Positions 33,733 to 41,115 of a stretch of 41,115 bases of DNA are shown piece by piece (within the stretch, counting starts at the first letter, position 1; every line of letters starts with the position of its first letter). Position numbers and translations under genes: made by a program. The notes below the pieces were generated by a model. The model was not told the DNA's origin. It ran no database searches and saw only the letters and a program-made list of their open reading frames with translations. Location of the stretch: positions 273,901-315,015 of the forward strand of contig NZ_LMUF01000010.1 of the NCBI RefSeq assembly GCF_009766085.1, read 5' to 3'. Origin of the DNA: Burkholderia sp. S171 (GTDB taxonomy: Bacteria > Pseudomonadota > Gammaproteobacteria > Burkholderiales > Burkholderiaceae).

Positions 33733-34632
33733 ATGAAGAATGACGTCACCTCCGATCTCGAGTTTTTTGTCCAACTGGCGCGCCTTGGCAGCTTGTCGGC
33801 GGCTGCGCGTGCGCTCGATCTGACGCCACCCGCAGCCACCCGGCGGCTCGCGCTGATGGAACAGCGGCTGGGCGTCAGGCTCGTCAACCGCACCACGCGC
33901 AGCGCGAGCCTTACTGACGAGGGCGACACGTATCTGCGGCACGCTACGCGTATTCTTGCCGCCGTCAGTGAAATGGAAGATGCAGTCTCGCGCAGCCGCG
34001 AAGCACCCCGCGGCATATTGCGCGTGAATGCCTCTCTCGGTTTCGGCCGCACGACCATCTCGCCGCTCGTCTCCGCGTTCGTGCAGCGCTATCCGCAGGT
34101 CGAGGTTCAACTGGATGTGACGGATCGACCGGTGGATATTGTCGAGCAGGGTTTCGATCTCGCTATCCGTTTCGGCGCGTTACCCGATACGCGGCTCAAC
34201 GCGCGCCGCATCATGTCGAACCGGCGCTTCCTGTGCGCATCGCCTGCGTATCTGCAGCGGCATGGCAACCCCACGGCGCTTGCCGATCTCGCTCGCCACC
34301 GGACTATCCTTCACCGGCAAAACGACGACGCTTACGGGGTCTGGCGTTTCACGCGCGAAGGCGAGACGGTGTCGGTCAAGGTGCACGGCGGCCTCTCGAG
34401 TAACGACGGCGACATCGTGCTTGGATGGGCGCTCGATGGACATGGTATCTCGATCCGCTCAGAATGGGACCTCGCGAAGTACCTGGAAAGCGGCCGGCTG
34501 AAAGTCGTGCTGCCGGAATTCCTGCTGCCGCCCGCGGACTTGTTTGTCTACTATCCAAGCCGCCGCAATCAACCCGCGCGTATGCGTGCGTTTATCGACT
34601 TCCTGGTCGAGCACTTTCGCACGTCCCAGTAA
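33733..34632 (+). CDS. LysR-family transcriptional regulator
   Basis: A 299-residue LysR protein. The winged helix-turn-helix covers residues about 5-65 (LEFFVQLARLGSLSAAARAL, PAATRRLALMEQRLGVRLVN). The substrate-binding domain runs from about 92 to the end, with ILRVNASLGFGR and DIVEQGFDLAIRFGALPDTR, as in the CrgA/DsdC-like branch. It is divergent from the tartrate dehydratase-like gene with 114 bases between starts, the classic arrangement for a LysR activator of the neighbouring operon; the inducer is then likely the hydroxy acid. The ATG at 33733 lacks a clear ribosome site. AT-rich sequence at 33710-33732 probably carries its promoter. Confidence 0.93.
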   Translation: MKNDVTSDLEFFVQLARLGSLSAAARALDLTPPAATRRLALMEQRLGVRLVNRTTRSASLTDEGDTYLRHATRILAAVSEMEDAVSRSREAPRGILRVNASLGFGRTTISPLVSAFVQRYPQVEVQLDVTDRPVDIVEQGFDLAIRFGALPDTRLNARRIMSNRRFLCASPAYLQRHGNPTALADLARHRTILHRQNDDAYGVWRFTREGETVSVKVHGGLSSNDGDIVLGWALDGHGISIRSEWDLAKYLESGRLKVVLPEFLLPPADLFVYYPSRRNQPARMRAFIDFLVEHFRTSQ

Positions 34633-34703
34633 CCTCGCTTGGTGATAACGACTACTTCGTCACGACAACTGCTCGCATTGCGTATTTATAGTAGCCCGAA
34701 GGA

Positions 34704-35010
34704 TTGCAACCGGCCGGGCCGGCATGCGATGCCATCCGCCGCTCCGTCGAAAGTGCCCGCCCCGACATTCTCGTCACCAACGAAATGCCGTTCGGCCCGT
34801 GGCTCGCGGAGCATGCAAGCTTCGATGCGGACGCTGCGCAACGTAGCATCGCGCTGCATGAGCAAGCACTTGATGCGTTGAGCAAGCTCGGCGCGGCAGC
34901 GGTGATTTCGTCGCGTCCGGTTGCGTTCGACGGCCGTCTCGCCAACGAGGCGTTCGTGCTGGAATCGAATGCGTACGCACGGTCCATCACAAGAAGGACG
35001 ATTTGTTACC
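34704..35010 (+). pseudogene. Relic of a carbon-nitrogen hydrolase (nitrilase-family) gene
   Basis: The frame from 34704 reads CDAIRRSVESARPDILVTNE, MPFGPWLAEHASFDADAAQR and AVISSRPVAFDGRLANEAFV. These are typical of the N-terminal third of nitrilase-superfamily hydrolases, including the catalytic Glu region (TNEMPFGPW). After NAYAR the family sequence continues in another frame as VHHKK (34982 on), consistent with one lost base at about 34971-34978, and stops soon after. The start and the Cys-containing two-thirds are missing. The open frame runs by chance into the next real gene at 35208. Confidence 0.75.
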
Positions 35011-35095
35011 GAAATAGGGCCAACACGTATGCACCACCCTTGGGACACGCGCCCGTTGTTGCCGAAACGGCAAATATCTTTCGCCGAAACTATCG

Positions 35096-35124
35096 TTTAA
35101 AACCGGCAATAGGCGGCCTAGACT
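35096..35124 (+). promoter_or_regulatory. Possible promoter of the DUF4148 gene
   Basis: TTTAAA (35096-35101) and TAGACT (35119-35124) are 17 bases apart, about 85 bases before the ATG at 35208. Each matches four of six sigma-70 consensus positions. A small palindrome TTGCCGAAACGGCAA lies at 35059-35073. Confidence 0.3.
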
Positions 35125-35207
35125 TGTTTTCATCAGAAGCGCATGCAGACACGGGCACTCAGTCTCACCGTCTTCCGAAATCGAAAACAAACTCTGGAGG
35201 TTTCATC

Positions 35208-35555
35208 ATGACCAAGTCAGCCAAGTTACCCAAGCTATTTCTCCCTGCCCTGCTTATAACCTCTGCGCTTGCAGCTCCTTCATTCGCATTCGCTCAGGAC
35301 AACAACGCACCCGTGACGCGTGCGGAAGTTCGCGCGCAGTTGACCCAGTTAGAAAAGGCCGGCTACAGTCCGGCGACGAACGACAACTACTATCCGCAAG
35401 CGCTGCAGGAAGCGCAGCAACGCGTTGATGCATCGAACGGGGTTGAATCACAAGCGTATGGTCCTTCGACCAGCGGTACATCAGCTTCAGGCTTACACGT
35501 TCCCGTCACGCCGGCTTCCGGCGACGATCAGCACTCAATCTACTTTGGTCACTAA
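35208..35555 (+). CDS. DUF4148 secreted protein
   Basis: A 115-residue exported protein. The signal peptide spans about residues 1-29 (KLFLPALLITSALAAPSFAF, cleaved near FAQ). The DUF4148 core is VTRAEVRAQLTQLEKAGYSP followed by NDNYYPQALQEAQQRV. This family is abundant in Burkholderiales and has no firm function. The start is the ATG at 35208 behind CTGGAGG; the frame is open upstream only because a decayed hydrolase gene shares it. A terminator follows at 35603-35641. Confidence 0.9.
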   Translation: MTKSAKLPKLFLPALLITSALAAPSFAFAQDNNAPVTRAEVRAQLTQLEKAGYSPATNDNYYPQALQEAQQRVDASNGVESQAYGPSTSGTSASGLHVPVTPASGDDQHSIYFGH

Positions 35556-35602
35556 GACTTGATCGATCGTGCCGCGGCTTGATCGCTTAGCCTAGGGATT
35601 CA

Positions 35603-35641
35603 AAAAATCGCTCATTACCTTGTGGGTTCTGAGCGATTTTT
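35603..35641. terminator. Intrinsic terminator after the DUF4148 gene
   Basis: AAAAATCGCTCA (35603-35614) pairs with TGAGCGATTTTT (35630-35641), a 12-bp perfect stem ending in a T-run, with a 15-base loop. The A-run on the other side lets it also serve the opposing MFS gene (stop at 35722). Confidence 0.8.
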
Positions 35642-35721
35642 CATGCGCGGTAGACAACTAAGCTCTGCTCAGTACTAATCAAGTCCGGGCCTCCGATCAA
35701 CGGAAAGCCCGCATACCGCAC

Positions 35722-36966
35722 TCAAACGCGCAATGGCTTCTGCAACATCGCGAGAACAGCGCCTGCGGCAAGGAGGATCGATGAATACATGAGCCCGCGA
35801 GCGAGACCGGCACCATCCGAGATCCAGCCAATGACCACTGGCCCAACAATCTGCCCCACAGCGAACACGATCGTAAATGCACCGATTCCGCGAGTCCATT
35901 GCGTGGCTGGAAGATTGTGCCGGACAAATGCCGTGGTCGATGCCACCGCCGATAAAAACGTCGCGCCGAATAACGCGCCCGATACGAATGCCACCGCCGG
36001 TTGCGTGAACAGTGCGGGCATCACGGTAGCAAACGCAAGAACCGCGTTGAACACCGCCAGCGCCTGCCCGCCGCTCATGCGGTTGAGTAACCCCGACCAG
36101 AGCCGGGCCGAGACAATGGTCGCCAGACCGAGCAGCACATAGAACGCGGTCACTACTGTTGCGCTCATGCCGGCTGCGCGAAGCAGTGCGATAAGAAAGG
36201 TCATGTAGCCGATATAACCCACGCCGAACAGCGCGTAAGCGGCCAGCATGAAACCGAAATGGCGCCAGGGCAAAGGGGCTGGGCGCACTGGCGAAGCAGC
36301 GTGTGCAGCAAGAACCGCCGGCGCTGGTTCGCTGTGCTCGATCCTGCGAGCGGCGGCAATTGCTGCGATGGACGCCAACGCGCAAGCCGCGGCCAACGCG
36401 AACCAGGCCCATTGCCAGCCATGCAGACCGCTAAACGTGGTTATGGGCACCAGCAATGCCGCGACGACTATCCCGCTGCCCGCACCGCCGTAAAAGAGCC
36501 CGAGGACCAAGCCTGCATCGCGTGGATGGGCCGATGCGAGACGCGCTGCCAGCACCCCGCCGCCGACGAAAATCAACGCACTGCTGATACCGGTGACGAC
36601 CCGTTGCGCGAGCAATGCATGGGTATCGGAAACCAGGCCGCCGAGGGTCATCAACGCCGCCGTCAAGACACATCCCGCGATGAAACACAGACCCACAGGC
36701 CATCGACGCGATGCAAACGGAAATGCAAGCGCGCCCAGCAGGTAACCCAGCGCATTGGCGGTGTTCATCGCGCCGGCTTGCGCGAAGCTCCAGCCGAGAT
36801 CGGCCTTCATAGCGGGCAGCAGAAGTGCGTAGGAGAAGCGCGTGAGGCCAAGCGCGATCGCGCTCCCGAATGACAAACCCGCGGCCAGCACAAGCGTGTG
36901 CCGGCGAGTGCGCGATGCATGAACAGGCGCTGCCTGTGCCGCGGTTCTGCTTGTTTCGTCGATCAT
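35722..36966 (-). CDS. YbfB/YjiJ-type MFS transporter
   Basis: A 414-residue membrane protein with about 12 hydrophobic segments. The first helix carries ALGLTRFSYALLLPAMKADL, the hallmark of the YbfB/YjiJ group (GxxRFxYxxLLPxM). A cytoplasmic loop with basic and Ala/Pro-rich sequence lies near residues 205-235. GGVLAARLASAHPRDAGLVL and FGATFLSAVASTTAFVRHNL are other family blocks. Substrate unknown. The start (MIDETSRT) has no clear ribosome site. It is 254 bases downstream of the PntB-like gene on the same strand and may be the last member of an frc-FAH-PntB-like-MFS set. Confidence 0.9.
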   Translation of the reverse strand: MIDETSRTAAQAAPVHASRTRRHTLVLAAGLSFGSAIALGLTRFSYALLLPAMKADLGWSFAQAGAMNTANALGYLLGALAFPFASRRWPVGLCFIAGCVLTAALMTLGGLVSDTHALLAQRVVTGISSALIFVGGGVLAARLASAHPRDAGLVLGLFYGGAGSGIVVAALLVPITTFSGLHGWQWAWFALAAACALASIAAIAAARRIEHSEPAPAVLAAHAASPVRPAPLPWRHFGFMLAAYALFGVGYIGYMTFLIALLRAAGMSATVVTAFYVLLGLATIVSARLWSGLLNRMSGGQALAVFNAVLAFATVMPALFTQPAVAFVSGALFGATFLSAVASTTAFVRHNLPATQWTRGIGAFTIVFAVGQIVGPVVIGWISDGAGLARGLMYSSILLAAGAVLAMLQKPLRV

Positions 36967-37166
36967 CGGCTATGGCGGCTTGTGGACTGAGGGCTAAAGA
37001 AACTCGGAGGATATGAACGTTACCGGGCTCGGCCACGGCATCTGCCGACGAGTCGCTATGGTAACGCGCCTTCATCGTAGCGGCACGCTCGTGCCCTTCG
37101 CTCCCTGCTCAACGCCTTGATGCCGAGTCCTCCCTTCGGCGCAACAAAACTTCGGCTTCAAAACGC

Positions 37167-37192
37167 AAATAGCGCGCCGAAGCACGCTATTT
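37167..37192 (-). terminator. Hairpin after the PntB-like gene
   Basis: AAATAGCG (37167-37174) and CGCTATTT (37185-37192) form an 8-bp stem with a 10-base loop, 28 bases after the stop at 37221. On the minus strand it is followed by GCGTTTT. A weak terminator or attenuating structure. Confidence 0.4.
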
Positions 37193-37220
37193 CGATACCC
37201 CGCAGCATAGACTCGCGGCC

Positions 37221-37940
37221 CTACTTCTCGATGCGCACACCCGACGGCCTGACACTCGTACACGTCGCCACGCATCCGAGTACGAGCGCCACACCGGTCA
37301 CCACCAGCGCGCCGTTTGACAGCCCGACGCCGGCCGCGACAACCGAACATGCGGCATAGCCGTTCAACGCAGCGATAAAAACCGGATACGCGCGATCGGC
37401 CATCGCCATTGCAAGGTAAGCGCCGATCAACGCGACCATCGCCCCGATGATCACCACCGCCACCGCGCCGCCTTCGAACCCAGCGGTATAGGCAATGACC
37501 GTGCACAACGCGGCGCAGGCGAAGTGCATCGCGCTAGTTAGTTTTGCATTCGATACCCGGAAGCGCACGCGGCCCAACACGAACGCAAACGCAATCGCCG
37601 CGATGCCGCCGAGCGCTGTCAATTCAAGCGACGAACCCGGGTCAAAGCCGAGCACACGATCTGCTGATGCCGACGCAAGCGCGGCCAGCGCCAGCGCACT
37701 TTGCATCGATGCGGGCGTGGTCCGGCCTAGTCGTGGCGTCAGCATCGCGAACGCCGCGATGGCGAGCGCGACGAGCATCGAGTCGAAGCCCGTCGCCATG
37801 CCGTAAGCCACGATCACCGCCGCCCCCACGCCGGTTGCATCGCGCAATGCCTGCCGCCGCGTGGGCGAGACTGCGCCCGGCGCCTTCAGGCTCTGCATCG
37901 ATGCCATTACCGCGAACGCACATAACGCACCGTCGAGCAT
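37221..37940 (-). CDS. Stand-alone PntB-like membrane protein
   Basis: A 239-residue protein made almost wholly of about seven to eight hydrophobic helices. The C-terminal part (YPVFIAALNGYAACSVVAAG then VGLSNGALVVTGVALVLGCV) lines up with the PntB membrane-domain end of energy-linked transhydrogenase ([20 protein letters not shown], then LSNDLLIVTGALVGSSGA in E. coli, from memory). Earlier helices also fit, but the His of the proton path in E. coli PntB (His91) has no clear counterpart, and the NADP-binding domain III is absent. The ATG at 37940 has GGAGA upstream, 13 bases after the FAH-family stop; the frame is open further up to 38060. Function unknown. Confidence 0.7.
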   Translation of the reverse strand: MLDGALCAFAVMASMQSLKAPGAVSPTRRQALRDATGVGAAVIVAYGMATGFDSMLVALAIAAFAMLTPRLGRTTPASMQSALALAALASASADRVLGFDPGSSLELTALGGIAAIAFAFVLGRVRFRVSNAKLTSAMHFACAALCTVIAYTAGFEGGAVAVVIIGAMVALIGAYLAMAMADRAYPVFIAALNGYAACSVVAAGVGLSNGALVVTGVALVLGCVATCTSVRPSGVRIEK

Positions 37941-37953
37941 TGATGTCTCCGCA

Positions 37954-38742
37954 TCAGAGCAAGCGATTGACCAGGGTCCCGATACCTTCGATCGAGACAC
38001 ACACCTCGGCGCCATCCTTGATCGAACCGATACCGAGCGACGTGCCGCAGGCGATGACATCGCCGGGTTCGAGCGTCATGTCGTGCGAGATCAGGCTGAC
38101 CTGTTCGGCGGGCGTGAAGATCATGTCGTCGATCGGATAGTTCTGCCGCTCGACGCCATCGAGCGTGGTGATCACGCGCGCCGCACGCCAGTCGAATCCG
38201 GTTGCGATCGTGGGTCCGATGCACCCGAATGTATCGAATCCCTTCGCCCGGCACCATTGCGGAAAGTTCGGATCCTCTTGAAGAAGTTCGCCGGCGGTGA
38301 CGTCGTTGACGCACGTGTAGCCGAAGATCGCGGCCTCGGCTTCTTCCGCCGATACCGACGAGCAGCGCCGTCCGATCACGATGCCCAGCTCGCCTTCGTA
38401 AGCGATCTTGCCGTCGTAGCTGACGGGCCGGCGTATGGCATCACGTGTGCCGATCACCGTCCGTGCAGGCTTGATCAGGAACAACGGATGTTTAGGCGGC
38501 GCTTTATCGAGCTTCTTCGATAGCGCGTAGAAATTGTTCCAGAGCGCGACGATCTTGCCCGGCTGGCAGGGTGCCAGCAGCGTGAGCGCTTCTATGTCCA
38601 ACTCCTCGCCGCTTGGCTCTGTGCTAACGATGTCGATGTCGAAGGGAGAACCCTCGTACTGCGTCACGCGCCTGCCGTCTTCCGACAGCGTGCCGAAGCC
38701 CACCGCGCCATCGGCGCGGGAAAAACGTATCCAGTTAGCCAC
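37954..38742 (-). CDS. Fumarylacetoacetate hydrolase-family protein
   Basis: A 262-residue member of the FAH family, whose members hydrolyse or decarboxylate 2-oxo acids or act as 2-hydroxyhepta-2,4-diene-1,7-dioate isomerase. It has an N-terminal lid domain (about 1-65) and the catalytic domain with KIAYEGELGIVIGRRCSSVS (the metal-ligand Glu pair), NDVTAGELLQEDPNFPQWCR, KGFDTFGCIGP, and LEPGDVIACGTSLGIGS near the end. It starts at GTG 38742 with AGGG upstream. It lies 109 bases downstream of the formyl-CoA transferase and 13 bases before the PntB-like gene. Oxaloacetate decarboxylase activity, known in this family, would fit the neighbourhood but is only inferred. Confidence 0.9.
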   Translation of the reverse strand: MANWIRFSRADGAVGFGTLSEDGRRVTQYEGSPFDIDIVSTEPSGEELDIEALTLLAPCQPGKIVALWNNFYALSKKLDKAPPKHPLFLIKPARTVIGTRDAIRRPVSYDGKIAYEGELGIVIGRRCSSVSAEEAEAAIFGYTCVNDVTAGELLQEDPNFPQWCRAKGFDTFGCIGPTIATGFDWRAARVITTLDGVERQNYPIDDMIFTPAEQVSLISHDMTLEPGDVIACGTSLGIGSIKDGAEVCVSIEGIGTLVNRLL

Positions 38743-38851
38743 GTTGAAAGCCCTGAAGAAGTGGTGCTGCCGTTTAAGAACGGCGGCCGTAACCCGCAGC
38801 GATGCCCGCCTGCAAGTAGCAACGCGAGCGCGACCTTAGTGCGCCCGTTAT

Positions 38852-40099
38852 CTAGATCGCCCCGAGGCTTCGCAACGTCGCGACCTGATCGGGCGAGTAC
38901 CCGAGTTCCGCCATCACTTCGTCGGTATGCTCGCCCAGGAGAGGTGAACGCACGACGTCCGTGGGGCTATCGGAGAGCTTGATCGGGTTGCCTACGGTGA
39001 GGTATTTGCCACGCACCGGATGGTCCACTTCGACAATCGTGCCGGTCTTGCGCAGCGACGGGTCTTCGGCTATTTCCTTCATCGAGAGGATCGGGCCGCA
39101 CGGAATGTCGTGCTGGTTCAGGATCTCCATGGCTTCGAACTTGGTCTTGGTCATCGTCCACTGTTCGATCTCGGCGAAGATGCCCTTGAGGTGCGGAAGC
39201 CGCGCGGCGGGCGTACGGAAGTCGGGATGATCGATCCATTCTTCCTTGCCGATCACCTTGCAGATCTCACCCCAGACCGGCGCTTGCGTGATGAAGTAGA
39301 TGTACGCGTTCGGATCAGTTTCCCAGCCTTTGCACTTCAGGATCCAGCCCGGCTGCCCGCCGCCCGATGCGTTGCCGGCGCGCGGCACGGCCTCGCCGAA
39401 CGTGCCGTTCGGGTACTGCGGGTATTCCTTCATCGTGCCGGTGCGTTCAAGCCGTTGCTGATCGCGCAGCTTCACGCGGCACAGGTTGAGCACGCCGTCC
39501 TGCATGGCGGCGAGCACCTTCTGGCCGCGGCCGGTGGCGTTGCGTTGGTAGAGCGCGGTGACAATGCCGAGCGCGAGATGCAGGCCCGTGCCTGAGTCAC
39601 CGATTTGCGCGCCGCTGACGACCGGCGGGCCGTCGTCGAAACCTGTGGTCGATGCTGCGCCGCCCACGCACTGTGCGACGTTCTCGTAGACCTTGCAGTC
39701 TTCGTACGGGCCGGGGCCGAAGCCTTTCACCGATGCCACGATCATCCTCGGGTTCAGCTCCTGGATGTGTTCCCATGTGAAGCCCATGCGGTCGAGTGCG
39801 CCGGGGGCGAAATTCTCGACCAGCACGTCGCAAGTCTTCACGAGCGACTCGAGGACCTTCTTGCCGTCCGGGTTTTTCGTATCGATGGTGATCGAACGTT
39901 TGTTGTGGTTCAGCATGGTGAAGTAAAGACTGTCGGCGTCGGGGATATCGCGCAGTTGGTCACGCGTGACGTCGCCTGCGCCGGCGCGCTCGACCTTGAT
40001 GACATCGGCGCCGAACCATGCAAGTAATTGCGTGCAGGTCGGGCCCGATTGAACGTGCGTGAAATCGAGGATACGCACCCCGTCGAGGGCTTTGCTCAT
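38852..40099 (-). CDS. frc: Formyl-CoA:oxalate CoA-transferase
   Basis: A 415-residue class III CoA-transferase that moves CoA from formyl-CoA to oxalate. It follows the Oxalobacter Frc sequence (428) closely, from memory: [78 protein letters not shown] and [15 protein letters not shown]. The catalytic Asp is Asp168 in [12 protein letters not shown], and the glycine loop is [10 protein letters not shown] gap near residue 235 accounts for the shorter length. It normally works with oxalyl-CoA decarboxylase (oxc), which is not in the window. The ribosome site is AGGAGACAGGC before ATG 40099. Its promoter region has a palindromic operator candidate. Confidence 0.95.
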   Translation of the reverse strand: MSKALDGVRILDFTHVQSGPTCTQLLAWFGADVIKVERAGAGDVTRDQLRDIPDADSLYFTMLNHNKRSITIDTKNPDGKKVLESLVKTCDVLVENFAPGALDRMGFTWEHIQELNPRMIVASVKGFGPGPYEDCKVYENVAQCVGGAASTTGFDDGPPVVSGAQIGDSGTGLHLALGIVTALYQRNATGRGQKVLAAMQDGVLNLCRVKLRDQQRLERTGTMKEYPQYPNGTFGEAVPRAGNASGGGQPGWILKCKGWETDPNAYIYFITQAPVWGEICKVIGKEEWIDHPDFRTPAARLPHLKGIFAEIEQWTMTKTKFEAMEILNQHDIPCGPILSMKEIAEDPSLRKTGTIVEVDHPVRGKYLTVGNPIKLSDSPTDVVRSPLLGEHTDEVMAELGYSPDQVATLRSLGAI

Positions 40100-40440
40100 G
40101 CCTGTCTCCTAACCTTTAGTAGGTTTTATATCGTGGTACTTGTGGTGCGCTTTGGTCGTGGCGGGTTTTTAGTGTTGCGGATTCGTTCTGTTTCGTATTG
40201 CTCCGGTCATGGTGGGCTGGTTTGCTCCGCTTCTGTGCTTCTGCCCTCATGGCACCGGGTGAAGTGCTGTCACTGTGATATACAATATTCTATACACAGT
40301 ATTAGTCAAGGGTTTTTGCGTGGTACGCGGGGAGTTGTGCGGTGCGGTAAGGCGGAGATGGTCGCGCAGTGGCGAATGTTGGGCGGGTTTTGCTGCAGTG
40401 CGCGAGATGATGGATTCATAGTCGGGGTGGGGTCTATCCC
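40100..40440. other. Leader and upstream region of frc
   Basis: No gene. From the frc start it holds a leader of about 180 bases and the promoter/operator at 40279-40309. Beyond that is a C-poor, G/T-rich stretch (40310-40440) that leads into the right repeat and mirrors the G-poor leader at 500-647. Confidence 0.5.
40279..40309 (-). promoter_or_regulatory. Candidate frc promoter with overlapping palindromic operator
   Basis: On the minus strand TTGACT (40309-40304) and TATTGT (40287-40282) are 16 bases apart, a good sigma-70 pair. The -10 lies inside TATACAATATTCTATA (40279-40294 on the plus strand), a 16-base palindrome with one mismatched pair. Such TATAC-type palindromes are typical GntR-family operators, so repression is a reasonable guess. 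No GntR gene is in the window. Confidence 0.5.
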
Positions 40441-41115
40441 GGGGTGCTGGGTTCTAAGGTTAGTGGTCGGGGTCAGTGCCGGGTTGGTGCTTTCGGCCTT
40501 AGCGGTCTGCGTGAGTCGGATTTTCTCTTTATCACTTTTAGCCACTGTGCGTGGCGGCACGTCATTTCTTTGTCCAAAGCGACAAAGAAACGAAGCAAAG
40601 AAAACGCTTTTAAAACACGCTACCCTAAGTGTCCACAGCGTGCAGTTCCCATTCATGGGTGCCCCAAAAGCACGGTGCTCGCCAGAGCCACGGATGTTTG
40701 AACCCCTCCTTCCCGCGAATCCTGACATAGACACGCTTTGCCACCAGTGCTCTCGGGCAAGCACCCTTGCCAAGGAACCCGAACAGCCCCACGCACGTTT
40801 GCGGCGACTTTCTTAATGGGTTAAAGGAGCGTTCCGCACTATCGTTTTCCTGAACGATAGCCAAGGACAAATTTGCCGCTTTTTACAGTTTCTATTCTTA
40901 GTAATTCGTTGTACAAACAAATTTGCAGGGAGGTTATCCGCGGATAGCGCGGGGTGAACCATGGGCAGGTTCAGTCACTGGTGGCGAAGCGAGTCAGAAC
41001 CCGTGTTCGGAGAAGGAGGGTTTCACACATCCGAAGCTCTGGCGAGCACCGTGCTTTTGGGGCACCTATGAATGGGAACTGCACGCTGTGGACACTTAGG
41101 GTAGTGCGGTTAAAA
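40441..41115. repeat. Right copy of the large intergenic inverted repeat (truncated by window end)
   Basis: Arms at 40621-40688 and 41036-41103 are inverted copies with about one mismatch in 68 bases. The inner arms (about 40689-40765 and 40940-41035) match less well. The outer flank 40441-40620 is the inverted copy of about 380-560 at the left end and includes the hairpin TTTCTTTGTC (40565-40574)/GACAAAGAAA (40581-40590). The core (about 40766-40938) is AT-richer than the arms and unlike the left core. It holds CTATCGTT/AACGATAG (about 40840-40861) and two ACAAATTTGC words (near 40866 and 40916). No protein is called here. Confidence 0.85.

Noticed and set aside
40028..40816. 262-codon plus-strand frame over the frc start, its promoter and the right repeat
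   Set aside because: It crosses the frc promoter and repeat arms, and its sequence is Cys/Ser/Leu-rich without any domain.

Overview
The window looks like a chromosomal segment of a high-GC betaproteobacterium of the Burkholderia/Paraburkholderia/Caballeronia group. The evidence is the protein set: a GlxA regulator beside a HisJ/ArgT-type binding protein, a 1,600-residue NAD-glutamate dehydrogenase, xylAFGH with an AraC-type XylR, a DUF4148 protein and a formyl-CoA transferase. Assignment is by recognition of families, not by a search. Both ends lie inside copies of the same large intergenic inverted repeat, so the window may be a complete contig broken at repeats.

Layout, left to right. 1-647: repeat copy and a G-poor leader. 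648-6637 (+): GlxA/AraC regulator, polar amino-acid binding protein, AAHS-type MFS transporter, and kbl-tdh (threonine to glycine plus acetyl-CoA). 6699-17129 (-): NAD-glutamate dehydrogenase and the xylose operon xylA-xylF-xylG-xylH. 17377-19694 (+): divergent xylR and an aldose 1-epimerase. 19700-21066 (-): cupredoxin and exported metallophosphoesterase, divergent from an ECF sigma/anti-sigma pair (21368-22649, +). 23301-25066 (+): a secreted Tyr/Pro-rich protein, a glycine-zipper lipoprotein and a His-rich duplicated protein. 25282-26814 (-): membrane diguanylate cyclase. 26815-28758: gene-poor, with two small secreted proteins, two strong terminators, a possible small RNA and a decayed AraC fragment. 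28759-30573: VOC protein, PyrE-type phosphoribosyltransferase and an NTF2-like protein. 30702-34632: NAD-malic enzyme and D-tartrate dehydratase-like enolase-superfamily enzyme (-) with a divergent LysR regulator. 34633-35555: nitrilase-family relic and a DUF4148 protein. 35722-40099 (-): MFS transporter, PntB-like membrane protein, fumarylacetoacetate hydrolase-family enzyme and formyl-CoA transferase. 40100-41115: frc promoter region and the second repeat copy.

Most of the region is catabolic: amino acids (uptake, threonine, glutamate), xylose, hydroxy acids (tartrate to oxaloacetate to pyruvate) and oxalate/formyl-CoA. The most unusual items are: the paired, divergently arranged GGGAATAAA elements between the ECF sigma operon and the metallophosphoesterase/cupredoxin operon; a stand-alone PntB-like membrane domain without its NADP domain; large inverted repeats whose arms are conserved while the cores differ; and three relics of regulatory or hydrolase genes in intergenic DNA. 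I saw no tRNA, rRNA, CRISPR array, insertion sequence or prophage.
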